From CBFCZU01 sp965602635 (lineage in GTDB: Bacteria > Planctomycetota > Phycisphaerae > SM23-33): a stretch of 27,810 nucleotides of DNA. Position 1 is the stretch's first letter; every line of letters starts with the position of its first letter. Below are positions 1 to 9,400 of this stretch, in pieces. The notes beneath the pieces are model-generated. The model ran no database searches. It was not told the DNA's origin and was given only the letters and a program-made list of their open reading frames with translations. A program made the translations under genes and the position numbers. The stretch is taken from the NCBI GenBank assembly GCA_965602635.1, contig CBFCZU010000022.1:1-27810 (forward strand), written 5' to 3'.

Positions 1-744
1 CTGGACTGGCGCGTTTACGCCCGCAGCGACCGCTACTACATCAAGCAGTACATCGAGGAGACGAACCTTCGATCGCTGATCCTGCTGGACGCGTCGGGCT
101 CGATGGGATACGGCGGCCGGCTGGCGGCAAGGCACCGCGGCAAGAGCCTCAACAAGTTTCAGTACGGCCAGTACCTCGCCGCCGCGCTGGCCTACCTGAT
201 GATCAACCAGCAGGACGCCGTTGGCCTGGCGACCTTCGACACGGCCGTGCGGCGATACATCCCCGCCCGCAGCCGGGGCTCGCACCTCCGCGTCATCCTC
301 CAGGAGCTGGCCGGGACCAGCCCGGGGGCCGAGTCGTCGCTGGCGGAAATCTTCCACGACCTGGCCGAGCGGGTCCACCGCCGCGGGCTGATAGTCATCA
401 TCTCCGACCTGTTCGACCGGATCGCCGACATACTCAACGCCCTGCATCACTTCCGCTACCGCAAGCACGAGGTGCTGCTGCTGCACGTGATGGCGGAGGA
501 GGAGCTGACCTTCCCCTTCGACCGCTGGAGCGTGTTCCGCGACCTGGAGCTTTCGGGCCACCAGCTCCAGCTCGACCCGCTGGCGGTGAAGAGCGAATAC
601 CTCGCCCGCGTGCGGCAGTTCATCCGCCGGCTGGAGATCGGCTGCGGGCAGATGGACATAGACTACGTTCAGCTCTCGACGAAGAACGGCTTCGAGCTGG
701 CCCTCGCCCATTACCTGGCGCACAGGATGAGCAGAGGACGTTGA
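1..744 (+). CDS. DUF58 domain protein (vWA-like), 5' end cut by window
   Basis: The frame is open from base 1, so the true start lies outside the window; 247 residues are visible. DUF58 proteins are usually about 290-310 residues, so roughly 50 N-terminal residues are probably missing. The opening residues LDWRVYARSDRYYIKQY match the conserved DUF58 stretch that leads into a vWA-like fold, followed by LLDASGSMGY near visible residue 30, a DxSxS MIDAS metal site. A second vWA-type strand, GLIVIISDLFD, follows near residue 131. DUF58 genes typically sit next to a MoxR AAA+ ATPase, and the two are thought to assemble or activate other vWA proteins; the exact substrate is unknown. It is the first visible gene of the plus-strand cluster, 16 bases before the BatA-like gene. 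Family assignment is firm; the role is inferred from neighbours. Confidence 0.9.
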   Translation: MDWRVYARSDRYYIKQYIEETNLRSLILLDASGSMGYGGRLAARHRGKSLNKFQYGQYLAAALAYLMINQQDAVGLATFDTAVRRYIPARSRGSHLRVILQELAGTSPGAESSLAEIFHDLAERVHRRGLIVIISDLFDRIADILNALHHFRYRKHEVLLLHVMAEEELTFPFDRWSVFRDLELSGHQLQLDPLAVKSEYLARVRQFIRRLEIGCGQMDIDYVQLSTKNGFELALAHYLAHRMSRGR

Positions 745-760
745 AACAGCTAGGCACTAA

Positions 761-3115
761 ATGACATTTCTTAATTCTATCTTGCTGTTCGGGGCGGCTG
801 CGGCGGCCATTCCGATCATCATCCACATACTCAACCGCCGGCGGGCGAGGGTGGTGGACTGGGGGGCGATGATGTTCCTGGCCGAGTCGGTCGCCTCGCG
901 CAACCGGCGGATACTCATCGAGGACATCATCCTGATGGTGCTGCGGTGCCTGCTGCTGGCGGCGCTGGCGCTGGCCCTGGCGCGCCCGTTCCTGCGGTCG
1001 GGGCGGATACTGGGCGGCGGGGGGCGCCAGAGGCAGGACATCGCCATCGTGCTGGACGGGTCGCTCTCGATGACGCTCGACGCCGCCGGCAGGAGCAACT
1101 TCCAGCGTGCCATCGACGAGGCCCGCCAGGTGGTACAGGCCGCCCGCCCGGGCGACGCCGTCAGCCTGATCCTTGCCGGTCCGACTGCCCAGGCGGTCGT
1201 ACCCGTCCCGCTGTCCGACCGACAGGCCGTTGGCACCGCCCTGGATGAGCTGACCGCCCCCGGCGGCTCGATGGACACGCTGGAGGCCCTTCAGGCGGCT
1301 GCGTTCTCCCTGAGCGAAGGCACCCGCGCCGCCAAGAAGATCATCCTCATCACCGACGCCCAGCGCATCGGGTGGGACCTCGAATCCACCCAGCGCTGGT
1401 CTTTCCTGGGCAAGGCGGCCGAGGACATGCCCACCAAGCCGCTGGTTATCGTCCGCACGCTCGAAGCGCCCCGGAAGTGGCGCAACGCCTGCCTGTCGCA
1501 ACTGACGCTCTCCCGGGCGGTGGTTGGCACCGACCGTGACGTCACCATCACCGCCACCGTCGCCAACACCGCGGTGGGCGAGATCGACCCGGAGCTGGTG
1601 GAGCTGAGCATCGACGGGGAGGTGGCCGAGACGCGCCCGCTGAGCGCCATCGCCGAGGGCGCCTCCGGCTCGGCGACCTTCGAGCATCGCTTCGAGGCGC
1701 CCGGGGCGCACACCGTCTCAGCACGCGTCCTCTGCGACGACGACCTGCCGGGCGACAACCGCGCGGTCCGGGCGGTGAACGTGCTGGCCGACCTGCCGGT
1801 GCTGATCGTCGAGGGCCAGCCCTCCACCCAGCCCCTGGGGGCGGCGGCCGATTACCTCGAAAGCGCGCTGACTCCCGACCCGGACCAGGGCCAACTAAAG
1901 GGCCGCGACGTGATCCGCGCCCGCACCGTGGCGGCGGCCGACATCGACTCGATCAAGGGCTTCGCGGACTATCCCGTGGTGATCCTCGCCGCCGTGCCCA
2001 GGCTGCCCGCGGCACGCGCGACGGAACTGGCCGGGTTCGTCGCCGCCGGCGGCGGGCTGCTGGTCGCCTGCGGAGACAGCGCCGTCAGGGACTTCTACAA
2101 CAACTGGAAGGCCCCCGACGGCAAGAGCGTGCTGGGCGGGCAATTGGTGAAGGTCGATGCCGGCAGCGCCTCGACCCAGCCGGCTGAGAGCTGCGCGAGG
2201 ATAGAGATCAACTCAATGGACCATCCGGCCCTGCGGCTGGTCGCCGACCCGGTGGACAACGACCTGGCGTCGGCGCGGATCGAGCGCTACTGGCAGATCG
2301 CCCCGGCCGCCGGGGACGAGGAGGTGACCGTCGGCGCCAGGCTCGACACGGCCCATCCCTGGCTGCTGGAGCGCAAGCTCGGGCGCGGGCGAGTGCTGAC
2401 GCTCTCGGTGCCGCTGGACAAGGCCTTCTCCGACCTGCCGCTGAAGAATTCCTACGCGCCGCTGGCGCAGGAGCTGGTGTACCACCTGGCCGCCCCGTCG
2501 CAGCATCCGCTGAACCTGCTGCCGGGGCAGCAGTTCGTGTATTCGGTGGGCGCGTCGCGCCCGGCCGAGGCAGCGGTGGTGGACCCCGCCGGGCGCCAGA
2601 CGGCGCCTCACCTGGAGAAGCGCCTGGGGCGATGGCACGCGACGTACGCCATGACCGCCCGCCCGGGGCTGTACGGGCTCTTGCTCTCGCGGCCCGCAAG
2701 CCCGGGCGGGAAACCCGCCGCGACAAAGGCCGCCGTCCCCGCAGCCGGCGGGAGGGTACCCTTCGTGGTGCTGAGCGACCCCGACGAGAGCAGGCTGGAG
2801 CTGCTCAGGGACGAGGACTACGAACGGGCCGGGCGCTTCGTCCGCCTGGCGCGGGCCGAGACCGTCAGCGAGCTGACGGCCGCCATTGAGGGCGGCGTGC
2901 CCGGAAAGGAGATTTCGCAGACGGTGGTGCTCGTCCTGCTGGTGCTGCTGGTGGCGGAGATCGCCGTGGCCAGGATGGTGGCCGTCCGGCGCAAGGCCCA
3001 CGAGGCGGCGCCGGTGAGGTTCGGGGCAGGGCAGGTGGACGCCGACGGCTTCCGGTCGGACGCCCGGGATGCGCTCGAGGCGGTCCCGGCCGGGGCGAAG
3101 GAGGCGGCGCGATGA
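761..3115 (+). CDS. BatA/vWA domain membrane protein
   Basis: The product has 784 residues. Residues 1-80 look like the BatA N-terminal domain: a first membrane segment, the PIIIHILNRRR stretch typical of that family, and a second hydrophobic segment ending LALALARPFL. A vWA domain follows with an intact DxSxS MIDAS site (D99, S101, S103). The middle contains Ig-like beta-rich sequence (about 245-330) and a region from about residue 345 (LPVLIVEGQPS) resembling the class I amidotransferase fold without an obvious catalytic triad. A final membrane segment lies near residues 718-738, with a short cytoplasmic tail. Most of the protein should therefore sit between two membrane anchors. No good Shine-Dalgarno precedes the ATG; the start rests on the canonical BatA N-terminus. 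The gene overlaps the next by ATGA, suggesting coupled translation. Substrate or partner is unknown. Confidence 0.88.
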   Translation: MTFLNSILLFGAAAAAIPIIIHILNRRRARVVDWGAMMFLAESVASRNRRILIEDIILMVLRCLLLAALALALARPFLRSGRILGGGGRQRQDIAIVLDGSLSMTLDAAGRSNFQRAIDEARQVVQAARPGDAVSLILAGPTAQAVVPVPLSDRQAVGTALDELTAPGGSMDTLEALQAAAFSLSEGTRAAKKIILITDAQRIGWDLESTQRWSFLGKAAEDMPTKPLVIVRTLEAPRKWRNACLSQLTLSRAVVGTDRDVTITATVANTAVGEIDPELVELSIDGEVAETRPLSAIAEGASGSATFEHRFEAPGAHTVSARVLCDDDLPGDNRAVRAVNVLADLPVLIVEGQPSTQPLGAAADYLESALTPDPDQGQLKGRDVIRARTVAAADIDSIKGFADYPVVILAAVPRLPAARATELAGFVAAGGGLLVACGDSAVRDFYNNWKAPDGKSVLGGQLVKVDAGSASTQPAESCARIEINSMDHPALRLVADPVDNDLASARIERYWQIAPAAGDEEVTVGARLDTAHPWLLERKLGRGRVLTLSVPLDKAFSDLPLKNSYAPLAQELVYHLAAPSQHPLNLLPGQQFVYSVGASRPAEAAVVDPAGRQTAPHLEKRLGRWHATYAMTARPGLYGLLLSRPASPGGKPAATKAAVPAAGGRVPFVVLSDPDESRLELLRDEDYERAGRFVRLARAETVSELTAAIEGGVPGKEISQTVVLVLLVLLVAEIAVARMVAVRRKAHEAAPVRFGAGQVDADGFRSDARDALEAVPAGAKEAAR

Positions 3116-6100
3116 CGGCGGCTGGAGGCCCGTTCATCCTGTCGGGGGCGTGGCCGGCGTGGCTGCTGGCACTGGGCGCCGCCGCCGCTGCCGCCGGCTG
3201 GCTGACGCTCTACAAGCTCGCCGGGCCGGTCGCACCCGAGGCCCCGCCGCCCGGCTGGAGGCTATACATCCTCGCCAGGGCACGGCGACCGGCGCTGATC
3301 GCCACCCGGTTCGCCCTGGCGTTCGCCGGAGTATGGCTGGGCATACAACTGCTGGCGAAGGTCTTCCTGCTCACCACGACGTGGTCGATCTGGCCGATGG
3401 CGCTGGGCGCCGCGGCCCTGGGCGAGGCGCTCATCTGGCTCTACGCCCTGGAGCGCCGCATCGTCCCGGGGCGGAAGGGCGTGGCGCTGACGGCCCTGCG
3501 GCTGGCGCTGCTGGGGTTGCTGCTGGGGCTGCTGCTCCAGCCGGTGTGGGCGTCCACGTCCACGGACTGGCGGAAGCGCGCCCTAGCCGTTCTGATCGAC
3601 GACTCCGCCTCGATGCGGATCAGCGACCCCCAGCTCCGCTCCCACGAGAAGCTCCGCCTGGCGGAGATGTTCTCGCTGCCCGCGGCCCAGCGGCCCTACC
3701 GCCTCGAAGAGGCCGCCGAGAACCTGCAATCCCTCCGCCGCGAACTGGCCGCCGAGCTGGGCTGGCTCGACCGCCTCGCCCAGGGCAAGCAGGAGGCCGC
3801 CCGCGCACAGCTCGCCCGCCGGCGAAAGGAGCTGCACAAGAAGCTCAACGCCTGGACCGAGGCCGTCGCCGGGCAGGTGGAGGCGCTGGAGACGGTCCTC
3901 AGGGAGGTGGCCGCCCTGGACGACCGGCTGCGGGCGTCGCTGCTGGACGCCAAGGCGACGCTGAACCGCCAGGTTCGCCCGCGGCTGCTGGAGGCGGCCT
4001 CCTGGACCCACCAGGAGCAGGCCTTGGCCCTGGGCGGCAGGCTCGACCCGCTGCGGGGGGCACTCCGCCGGGCGGCGGGAGAGCTGACCAAGGCCGCCCC
4101 GGTGCTGGCCGGTGTCGGCGACCGACTCGACTCCGCCCTGTACGGCATGCTGCCGGCCACCGACCGGTCGGCCGTTGACGCCATCGCCGCCCTGACCCGG
4201 CGCGAGCTGGCCGTGGCCACGCTGCTGCACCCGGCGAGGCCCCCCGGCGAGGACGGCAAGACCGGGCGGGCGCTGCTGGCACACCTGGCAGAGGAGTACG
4301 ACCTGTCGGTGTTCACCTTCTCCGGCGCCCTGGCCGAGGAAGACCCCCGGGCGTGGAAGGACCCGGTGGGTGCTGTCCTGGGGCGGGGGGCGAAGCCTGG
4401 CCCGGCGTCGAGTCTCCCGGCCGGCGATGCGCCGGAGGCAACGCCCGACACCGGCGGCGAGCAGACCGACCTGGCGGGGGCGATGCGCGAGGTCATGTCC
4501 CGCCTGGGCGGCAAGGACCTGGCCGGGATGATGGTCTTTTCCGACGGGCAGCACAACGGTCCGGTCAAGCCCGAGCCGCTGGCCGGCCAGCTCGGCGGGC
4601 AGGGCGCCGCCTTCTGCGCGGCGGTGATGGGCGCCGCCACGCCCCCGCCCGACGCCGCCATCGTCTCGATCGAGGCGCCCGAAACCGTCTTCCTCGCCGA
4701 CCGCATGCTCATCAACGCGGAGCTGAAGCTCGACGGCCTGGCCGGCAAGCAGGTGAAGGTCACTCTCTTCGACGCCCAGCGCCCGGTGGACTCCCAGACC
4801 GTCAGCGTCGGCGGCGACGTGCTCCGCACCCGCGTCCAACTGGCTGACGAACCAAAGAAGGTCGGCATGCACGCCTACCGCATCGAGGTCCGCCCCGCCG
4901 ACGAGAAGGTGCGGGAGGTCTTCGCCGACAACAACTCCTATTCGCTGTCGCTGTCGGTGGTGGACGACAAGACGAACGTGCTGCTGATCGACTGCCGCCC
5001 GCGGTGGGAGTTCCGCTACCTCAAGAACCTTTTCTCCGGGCGGGACAAGACTGTCCGCCTGCAATACGTTCTGACGGACCCGGACCGGTTCCTCGGCCAG
5101 GCCGCGCGGGCGAAGGTGCCTGCCTCGGCCGGCAGGGGCGACGGAATCCAGGAGGCCACGCTGCTGCCGAAGGACGAAGGCGAGTGGATGAAGTTCGACG
5201 TGGTCATCGTCGGCGACGTGGCGGCCAAGTACTTCACCGAGGAGTCCATGCGTATCCTGCGGCGGTTCGTCAACGACCGGGGCGGGACGCTGATCCTCAT
5301 TGCCGGCTCGCGGGCCATGCCCGGCGAGTACGCCGCCACGCCGCTGGCGGAGCTCATCCCGCTGCAGCTTGGCGGCAAGGGCGCCGCGCCGCAGGTGCCG
5401 CCGCCGGGGCCCAGGGAGGGATTCCAGGTCGCCCTGACGCCGGCGGGAATGCAGCACGTGATCATGCGGCAGGACGTCCAGCCGGACAAGTGCCTGGAGG
5501 TTTGGCGGTCGATGCCGAAGATTTATTGGCGCAGCCGCTTCGCCCAGGCGTCTCCGGCCAGCGAGGTGCTGGCCTACGCCCTGGAGCCCAAGGCGCCGAA
5601 GTGGCTGACCGGCGACCAGCCCGCCGCCACGACGACCCCGGCCGATGACCTGGCAAAGCGCCGCCGCGAGTACCGCCGCAGCCGGGCGCTGGTGGCCGTC
5701 GGCCCCCGGGGGCTGGGCAAGGTGATGATGCTCACCTTCGACCGGACGTGGCGGCTGCGGTATCGCGCGGGCGACACCCGCCACCACAAGTTCTGGGGCC
5801 AGGTGCTCCGCTGGGCGACCGCCGGCGAGCTGCCGGCCGGCACGCACCTGGTGAAGCTCGGCGCCGACCGGAGGCGGTATCCCCCGCGGACCCGCCCCAA
5901 GGTTCGGGCCAAGATCGTCCGGGAGGACTTCTCGCCGGTGGTGACCGAGCAGGTGGCGGTGAAGGTCTTCTCCTCCGACAAGCTCATCGCCCGGACGCCC
6001 ATGAAGTACCTCAAGGACTCGCCGGGGATCTACTCGGCGACGCTGGACGAGCTTCCGGCGGGGACCTATCGGCTGGAGCTTGATGCCCCGCCGGCGGCCG

Positions 6101-6417
6101 AGCTGCTGGCAAAGGACGGGCTGAAGACCGTCTCGACGGAGATTTCTATAGACCCGGCCGCGCCCACCGAACAGATCGAGCTGGCGGCGAACGCCGACCT
6201 GCTCGGGCGGCTGGCCAACCTCAGCCACAACGGCGCGGCCGCACCGCCGTACCAGGCCCACCGACTGCTTTCAGCGCTGCCGGCGGGGACGGTGCCGCGG
6301 CAGCGCCGGCTGGAGCTCTCGCTCAAGGAACGGTGGCCGCCGTGGGTGCTGCTGGGTTTGTTCTGTGCCGCGGCCGCGGCCGAATGGATACTGAGGAAGC
6401 GATTCGGACTGGCCTAG
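3112..6417 (+). CDS. vWA membrane protein with glutamine amidotransferase-like region
   Basis: The product has 1101 residues and starts inside the ATGA overlap with the preceding gene. Membrane segments are seen near residues 10-35, 60-110 (two or three) and 125-148. A vWA-like MIDAS site (D163, S165, S167 in LIDDSASM) follows. The domain appears split by a charged helical insert (about 195-350, rich in E, R, A, L) before its last part (about 450-490, GMMVFSDGQHN). The second half contains VLLIDCRPRWEFRYLKNLF, then FDVVIVGDV and a GG-LILIAGSR stretch. This is the amidotransferase-like fold seen in planctomycete relatives, where it usually lacks catalytic residues. GDTRHHKFWGQVLRW near residue 890 is a family hallmark. 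A C-terminal membrane helix (about 1075-1095) anchors it. It probably forms one complex with the flanking vWA proteins. The biochemical role is unknown. Confidence 0.85.
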   Translation: MTAAGGPFILSGAWPAWLLALGAAAAAAGWLTLYKLAGPVAPEAPPPGWRLYILARARRPALIATRFALAFAGVWLGIQLLAKVFLLTTTWSIWPMALGAAALGEALIWLYALERRIVPGRKGVALTALRLALLGLLLGLLLQPVWASTSTDWRKRALAVLIDDSASMRISDPQLRSHEKLRLAEMFSLPAAQRPYRLEEAAENLQSLRRELAAELGWLDRLAQGKQEAARAQLARRRKELHKKLNAWTEAVAGQVEALETVLREVAALDDRLRASLLDAKATLNRQVRPRLLEAASWTHQEQALALGGRLDPLRGALRRAAGELTKAAPVLAGVGDRLDSALYGMLPATDRSAVDAIAALTRRELAVATLLHPARPPGEDGKTGRALLAHLAEEYDLSVFTFSGALAEEDPRAWKDPVGAVLGRGAKPGPASSLPAGDAPEATPDTGGEQTDLAGAMREVMSRLGGKDLAGMMVFSDGQHNGPVKPEPLAGQLGGQGAAFCAAVMGAATPPPDAAIVSIEAPETVFLADRMLINAELKLDGLAGKQVKVTLFDAQRPVDSQTVSVGGDVLRTRVQLADEPKKVGMHAYRIEVRPADEKVREVFADNNSYSLSLSVVDDKTNVLLIDCRPRWEFRYLKNLFSGRDKTVRLQYVLTDPDRFLGQAARAKVPASAGRGDGIQEATLLPKDEGEWMKFDVVIVGDVAAKYFTEESMRILRRFVNDRGGTLILIAGSRAMPGEYAATPLAELIPLQLGGKGAAPQVPPPGPREGFQVALTPAGMQHVIMRQDVQPDKCLEVWRSMPKIYWRSRFAQASPASEVLAYALEPKAPKWLTGDQPAATTTPADDLAKRRREYRRSRALVAVGPRGLGKVMMLTFDRTWRLRYRAGDTRHHKFWGQVLRWATAGELPAGTHLVKLGADRRRYPPRTRPKVRAKIVREDFSPVVTEQVAVKVFSSDKLIARTPMKYLKDSPGIYSATLDELPAGTYRLELDAPPAAELLAKDGLKTVSTEISIDPAAPTEQIELAANADLLGRLANLSHNGAAAPPYQAHRLLSALPAGTVPRQRRLELSLKERWPPWVLLGLFCAAAAAEWILRKRFGLA

Positions 6418-6419
6418 AA

Positions 6420-6446
6420 GCAGCGCGAGCAGGCGCTGCGGGAGGG
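6420..6446 (+). promoter_or_regulatory. Hairpin abutting the Shine-Dalgarno of the long coiled-coil gene
   Basis: In the 36-base gap after the vWA gene, GCAGCGC (6420-6426) pairs perfectly with GCGCTGC (6433-6439) over a 6-base loop. The strong ribosome binding site GGGAGGG begins at the next base (6440) and ends 7 bases before the ATG at 6454. The hairpin leaves the site exposed. It could stop initiating ribosomes from being occluded, or protect the downstream message from 3' exonucleases. The structure is seen; the role is inferred. Confidence 0.4.
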
Positions 6447-6453
6447 CTGAACG

Positions 6454-9400
6454 ATGACTGTCAGCGCGACCGAACAACGGACCCTGCCGGCGTCGATCGA
6501 ATCGACCCTGCGGAAGCTGATCTGGCGGGTGCGGGCGGCGATCGTGCTGCGGGGTGTGCTGGCGACCCTGGCGGCGGCGCTGGTCGGCATACTCGCGGCC
6601 ATGGGCATCGCCACCAAGTGGCTGATCGTCGAGCCCTGGCAGGCGTACATGCTCACCGGCCTCTGGCTGGCGGCGGGCGCGGCGGCGGCGTATTCCATGC
6701 TGGTCCGCCCCCTTGCCAGGAGCTTCACGCTGGCCGGCATCGCACGGGTGGTCGAGTCGCGCCATCCCGAGCTCCAGGAGCGGATCAGCTCGACCGTCGA
6801 GCTGCTCTCCAGCTTTGACGCCCCGGCCATTCGCGGCTCTGCGAGCCTGATCGGCGGCCTGGCGGCCGAGGCCAGCAGCGACGTGCGCTCCGTTCGCCCC
6901 CGGAAGGAGATCACCTTCCGCAAGGCCAGGCCGTTCCTGTACGCCTTCGCCGTGGCGTCCGCGGTGATCGTCGCCCTGCTGGCGGGCTTCGGCGGCGACG
7001 CCGGCAGGCTGCTCGCCAAGACGGTCATGCCCACGCTGAACCTGCCCAACCTCTACGCCGGCGACCTGAAGGTCACCACCGACCCGCCCGGCAGGGTCCT
7101 TCCCGAGGGCGGGCGGCTGGAGGTGATCGCCACGGTGACCAACCCCGCCGTCCGGCGCAAGCTCGGCAGCACCGAGTTCCGCCTCGCCCGCGACGACGGG
7201 CCGGACAGGCTATTCGAGATGCCCGCCCTGCCCGACGGCAGCTTCGGATACACGACGGCGCTGACCGGGTCGATCCGCTTCCGCGTCCGCGCCGGCGACG
7301 CCCTGAGCGAGTACTTCGACGTGACGGTCGTGCCGCGACCGGCCGTGAGGGGCATCGAGATCGGCTACGAGTATCCCGAGTACATGCAACTGAAGGACGT
7401 CCCGCTCGCGCCGGCCCGGGGGCAGATCAGCGCTCCCGCCGGCACGCTGGCGACCGTGCGGGTTCGCCTCAACAAGCCCGTCACCACAGCCGCGGTGACC
7501 GTCAACGGCAAGCCGCCCGGCGGCGGGCTCACGCGTGAAGGCCCGCTGGCCCTCTCGTTCCGCCACAGGCTGCCCGCCGACGGGGGCGGGACCTGGCGGC
7601 TGGAGATGAAGGACGAGCACGGCTTCGAGGGCAAGCCCGTCGAGCACAAGATCGTCGTCACCAAGGACGACCCGCCCCACGTGCGGGTCCTGCGCCCCAG
7701 CGAGGAGCGGTTCAAGCTCCCGCCGCGCGAGAAGCTCGAGATCGCCTACACGCTCGGCGACGACTTCGGCCTGAGCGCCGCGAGCATGCTCGTGGCGGTG
7801 GACGGCCGCAGCCTCGATCCCGTGCCGCTGCCGGCCGTGAACATGGCCCGGTCGGCCAAGGCCCAGCCGGCCACCACCCTGCTCGACCTGGCAAAACTCG
7901 ACCTGGGCGACGCCCGGCAGATCAGCTTCCGGCTCCGCGCCCGCGACAACCGAGCCGACGAACTCGGCGGGCCCCAGGAGGGGCTCTCGGCCTTGCACAC
8001 CATCGAGCTGGACGTCAAGGCGCCCAGCTACGTCTATCAGGTTCAGCTCGCGATGGACCTGCAAATCCGCGAGACGCTGGAGCGGATCCACCGCGAGCTG
8101 GTCGCCGCCGAGAAGCTCTCCGAGCCGCTGCGGCAGTCGATGCCCGCCACCCGCCAGCTCACCGACAAGACGCTCAAGAAGATCGACAAGCTCCGGGAGC
8201 ACCTGGCCACGGCCGAGAAGGACACCCGCGCCCTGGCCGACGCGACCGCCGGGGGCACCTACCCCGAGCTGTCCAAGACGCTGGACAAGTTGGCCGGCAA
8301 CCACATCGGCAAGGCCCGCGAACTCGCCGGGCTGGTGAAGATCACCGACGAGCAGAAGCAGCGGGCCGAGTTGGCGGAGCAGGCCGACTTTCACGTGGAC
8401 AGGGCCATGAGCATCGTCTCGGACCTGCTCAAGAAGCTCGACGTGCTGACCGAGCTCGCCCGGCGGGCGCTGAAGCTCCAGGAGCTGGCGGAGCGCCAGG
8501 AAGAGCTGGCCGCCGCACAGGCCACCACCCAGCCGGCCGGGGGCCTGGCCGAGATTGGAGACTTCTCGCCCGAGCAGTGGGAGCAGGCGCAGCGCGCCGT
8601 CGCCCGCGACGCCGGGCAGCTCGCCCGCGAGGACCCCGCCACGAGGCACGAGGAGATGGCGCGGGGCCAGCAGCGCAGCACCAACCTTGCCGAGATGGCC
8701 GAGCGGCTCAAGCGCCGGCAGCAGGCCCTGACCACCCATACCGCCGCGGCAGAGGAGATCCGCCGCACCCGGGAGCAGCTCAGCAAGCTGGCGGCCGAGC
8801 AGGCCCGACTGGCAAAGCAGGTCGGCCAGATGGCCCGCCAGGCCGAGGCCGCCGGACCCACCAGCCGCCCGGCGCAGCAGGCCGCCGAACGGGCCGGAGA
8901 GGCCGCCAGGACGCTGACCACCCAGCCGGCGTCCGCGATCAAGGCGCAGTCGGCGGCGGCAACGGCCCTGGACCAGACGGCCCGGCGCGCACAGGAGGAA
9001 ATCCGCAGAAACGTCGCCGAGCAGGTTGCCCAACTGGCCGAGCGCATGGCCAAGCGGCAGGACGAGCTTGCCAAGCAGTCGGCCGGGGCCCGGGGCGCTC
9101 AGAAGGCCGCCGAGGCCGCCCAGGCAGCCGCCGCCCAGGCGGCCGGGCGACAGCGAAAGGTCACCGGTCAGGTGGTCGGCAGGCTGGCGGCGCTTGCCAA
9201 GCGCCAGGCGGCGCTGGCGGCCGAGGCGCGGAAGCTGGCGACGGCCGCGTCACCCCCGGCCGCCGCGCAACCGGCCGGAGCGATGGAACAGGCAGCCGCG
9301 AGCCTGCGGCAGGGCGCTCCCCAGACCGCCGGCGCGCAGGCTCAGCGTGCCGCCCAGCAGGCCGAGGCGCAGGCGGGTGAGCTTGCCCGCCGTTCGCCGC

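Noticed and set aside
3583..6261. Minus-strand open frame of 892 codons, and similar long antisense frames (620-1711, 7210-9033, 9250-11058)
   Set aside because: They lie fully opposite recognised genes, have low-complexity R/G/P/H/L-rich translations without domains, and are expected shadows in very GC-rich coding DNA.
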